From the NCBI RefSeq assembly GCF_900130125.1, contig NZ_FQXY01000010.1, positions 620,001 through 684,000 on the forward strand: a stretch of DNA of 64,000 bases, given 5' to 3'. Positions 62,113-64,000 of the stretch are shown piece by piece (position 1 is the stretch's first letter; each line of letters opens with the position of its first letter). The stretch comes from Bacteroides congonensis. Lineage in GTDB: Bacteria > Bacteroidota > Bacteroidia > Bacteroidales > Bacteroidaceae. The position numbers and the translations under genes were made by a program. The notes below the pieces were generated by a model. That model was given only the letters and a program-made list of their open reading frames with translations, ran no database searches and had not been told where the DNA came from.

Positions 62113-63858
62113 TTATTCCCATATGTTAATATGGTCGGAATCGCTGATTTTGAAAGGAGATTCATAGGTTCTTGCCGGAGGATAGTCCGCCGTTCTCTCT
62201 ATTTTATTGTTTCTCCACAACAATCCGTCCACTCCATAGGCATGCAGTAACAATCCTTTATCAAATGTACGGAAAGTATTATTCGTTATGCGTATGTTCT
62301 TATTATAGCGACTTTTCTCACATTCTTCATGAATACCAGCGGCAACATCTATCACAGCCTCTCCCCAAACTCCATAAAGACAGTTATCAAAGATATTGTT
62401 ACGAATCACACAATCACTTACCCCTCCCTGCTCGAACCAGAAACTAGCATCCCCTTCGAACAATATCGCTGCACCGGGATTATGGAAGTAGTTGTTCTCC
62501 ACCACTGTCTTACCACGACAGTTGAGCAGCATACCGCGTGCGCGGTTCCGGCGAATAGTATTCCCATAAATATGTATTTCCGGATAGGCACGTATCTCGG
62601 CGATTGCATCACCCACTCCTGCACCGACAGACAAAGGTTCAGTGAGCTTTATACGGGTAAGGCTTTTATTTATACGTTCCGCTTCGAGCACTTTATTTCT
62701 TGATTTAGTGATAAGACTCTTCCCGCCTACTATTTCTATTTCCTTCCCTTCTTTCAGGAAGTCAAAACCGAATTGCTGGCTGTGTTTGAGTTCAGCAACG
62801 ACTATATCCGGCGCTTCAACGGCAACAATCTGCACATAAATACCGTGTATATTGGTAGCATCATCTTTCTGATTTTCAAAAAGATTATTCCCCAGTTCAA
62901 TCTTACCTGTACAATTGGAGAAGTGAGTCGCGTCGGCTGTGCAACTTACCAACCGCCCTTCGGACGGAGTGACCCGACAACGAAGAACAGACACATTGTC
63001 TGTTCGTTGTCCCACTATTCCCATTCCACCCGAATGGTATATTGTCACTTCTTCGAACTTTATATTTCTGCTGTCGGTCAGGATAAAACCCGGATAATTG
63101 CGATGAGACGGAGCAAAAGTCATCACATTGCCGGGTATTCCTGTAAGACCGTCAAGATATACCCGAACTCTGCGGCCTCCCAATGAGTCGGCAGGCAACG
63201 GATTGCCATCAAGATAATAATCATGCACCATATAAGCAGTTTCTTTCTTCACCGGATCATATTCCAGTAGAGAGCCATAGGGGTAAACGCTCACCTTACT
63301 TACAGTGGTTTTCCGTTGTTCCTCACCCTGTCCGTCTGTAAACAGAAGTACCCCATTACTAATCCGGTAAGGATAGTTCTCCGGTATCTCTATATCAATA
63401 CCACGGGCGTGATTGGCAAGAATGATAGATTCCGAATGGAAAGAACGACTGCAATCTATCGAGAAATTACGAAAGAGAATGTTCGAAGAGTGTTCCACAA
63501 TAAAGGGATTCACAAATCCATGAAACACGAACTGTGAACCTTCTCCTTCAATAGTCAACTCCCTGAAATCCTCCAACAGGAATATTACACGCTTCAAGCC
63601 TTCGTCGTTATTGCTGACAAAAACATACTTATCTTTCCCATAGGCCGGATAAAAATGATAGTCCCCTTTCGGAAAAAACAAAGTAGCCCCCGGATAATGC
63701 CGGCACTCTTCAAGCGCTTTCTGCAAAGCCTGTACACAATCACTGCCACCAGATGAAGCCCCATAATCGAGTATATTGACCGTTTTACTTCCCAAACAGG
63801 AAACACTCCACACAAAAAGGAGTGCCCCTATCAACATTATCTTTGTTCTCATTATCAT
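62113..63858 (-). CDS. GH110-like alpha-1,3-galactosidase (right-handed beta-helix)
   Basis: 581 residues, normal for the family, with signal peptide ending SVSCLG. Beta-helix enzyme matching my recall of Bacteroides GH110: opening NILDYGASSGGSDCVQALQKAL, ATLFFPKGDYHFY, the catalytic-region YHSGGMGIVGQRTDNVSVLRC, CTADATHFSNCTGKI, and FENQKDDATNIHGIYVQI with the acidic pair. GH110 removes alpha-1,3-linked galactose from blood-group B and linear alpha-Gal glycans. Next to an HTCS, which fits a host-glycan locus. Polygalacturonase (GH28) is less likely because its NTD/DD/GHG motifs are absent. The next gene's stop is only 7 bp upstream. Confidence 0.85.
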   Translation of the reverse strand: MIMRTKIMLIGALLFVWSVSCLGSKTVNILDYGASSGGSDCVQALQKALEECRHYPGATLFFPKGDYHFYPAYGKDKYVFVSNNDEGLKRVIFLLEDFRELTIEGEGSQFVFHGFVNPFIVEHSSNILFRNFSIDCSRSFHSESIILANHARGIDIEIPENYPYRISNGVLLFTDGQGEEQRKTTVSKVSVYPYGSLLEYDPVKKETAYMVHDYYLDGNPLPADSLGGRRVRVYLDGLTGIPGNVMTFAPSHRNYPGFILTDSRNIKFEEVTIYHSGGMGIVGQRTDNVSVLRCRVTPSEGRLVSCTADATHFSNCTGKIELGNNLFENQKDDATNIHGIYVQIVAVEAPDIVVAELKHSQQFGFDFLKEGKEIEIVGGKSLITKSRNKVLEAERINKSLTRIKLTEPLSVGAGVGDAIAEIRAYPEIHIYGNTIRRNRARGMLLNCRGKTVVENNYFHNPGAAILFEGDASFWFEQGGVSDCVIRNNIFDNCLYGVWGEAVIDVAAGIHEECEKSRYNKNIRITNNTFRTFDKGLLLHAYGVDGLLWRNNKIERTADYPPARTYESPFKISDSDHINIWE

Positions 63859-63865
63859 CTTGCCT

Positions 63866-64000
63866 TTATTTGTTTATCTTAATCAAATTATCCTTGTAAA
63901 CCAAATTCTTGTTATTTATCAGCCATACTGTACCAGCTTGGGTATTTTTCAATATCCGCCCATGTGTTCTACGAATGCTATCACTCACCACTACTGTATT
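63866..64000 (-). CDS. C-terminus of a further gene, possibly beta-helix type (partial)
   Basis: An open frame from the window edge to a TAA at 63866 encodes the last 44 residues of a protein. The text (TVWLINNKNLVYKDNLIK) looks like the final strand-turn coils of a parallel beta-helix, as in the GH110-like neighbour, but 44 residues are too few to identify it. Only 7 bp separate it from the GH110-like start, so the two are in one operon. Confidence 0.55.
   Translation of the reverse strand, partial: NTVVVSDSIRRTHGRILKNTQAGTVWLINNKNLVYKDNLIKINK

Noticed and set aside
62113-63858. Polygalacturonase (GH28) or polysaccharide lyase call for the beta-helix protein
   Set aside because: GH28 motifs (NTD, DD, GHG) are missing, while the GMG...QRTDN, DATHF and DDATNIHG blocks fit GH110.
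1-64000. CRISPR arrays, tRNA or rRNA genes and prophage
   Set aside because: Reading both strands I saw no regularly spaced identical repeats with unique spacers, no cloverleaf with T-loop, and no phage structural genes. A covariance-model scan would be needed to exclude small RNAs fully.

Overview
The window comes from a Bacteroides-type gut bacterium (order Bacteroidales). Three things point there. It holds three SusC/SusD outer-membrane pairs, a hybrid two-component regulator and an ECF-sigma/FecR pair. Many genes are preceded by the Bacteroidetes -7 promoter element TAnnTTTG. Secreted proteins begin with lipoprotein signals typical of the phylum. I cannot name the species. I saw no rRNA, tRNA, CRISPR array or phage genes.

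Layout. (1) Positions 1-21.7 kb, all on the minus strand, hold two glycan-uptake loci. Each is headed by a paralogous membrane-anchored TPR/DUF6377-type regulator. Locus B is the regulator at 5612-3969, a SusC and a SusD cut by the window edge. Locus A is the regulator at 21695-20046, a PKD-glycerophosphodiesterase, SusC, SusD, a beta-helix lipoprotein, two fimbrillin-like lipoproteins (one fused to a beta-helix), a second glycerophosphodiesterase and a GH20 hexosaminidase. Two phosphodiesterases beside a hexosaminidase suggest a glycerophosphate-decorated, hexosamine-containing target such as a teichoic-acid-like polymer; this is inference. (2) 21.9-28.2 kb holds a lone alpha/beta hydrolase, then a 680-bp region rich in inverted repeats, then a compact five-gene operon of exported proteins including a CsgG-family member (23.5-27.2 kb) with no recognisable role. 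A HU-like DNA-binding protein follows, convergent with the operon and preceded by phased dyads. (3) 28.3-38.8 kb is a third locus (C): ECF sigma, FecR anti-sigma, STN-bearing SusC, SusD, an NAGPA-type phosphodiester glycosidase and two IPT/TIG-NHL lipoproteins. It also points to a phosphodiester-linked sugar. (4) 38.8-58 kb is mostly core genome: SGNH hydrolase, AAA/PD-(D/E)XK protein, M16 peptidase, a LOG / SIS-isomerase / PfkB-kinase operon, MORN-like membrane protein, tyrosine phosphatase, DEAD-box helicase, DPP7-like S46 peptidase, DUF389 protein, flippase, a DUF559 nuclease inside long inverted repeats, ruvB, a nucleoside-gate transporter-like protein and ybeY. (5) 58-64 kb, minus strand, holds a hybrid two-component sensor, a GH110-like alpha-1,3-galactosidase and the tail of another gene, the edge of a fourth glycan locus.

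How the parts fit: the accessory loci each pair a sensor or sigma switch with a TonB-dependent importer and surface enzymes. The most notable themes are phosphodiester-cleaving enzymes in two separate loci, the unexplained CsgG-family operon, and the DUF559 unit bracketed by 63-bp inverted repeats.
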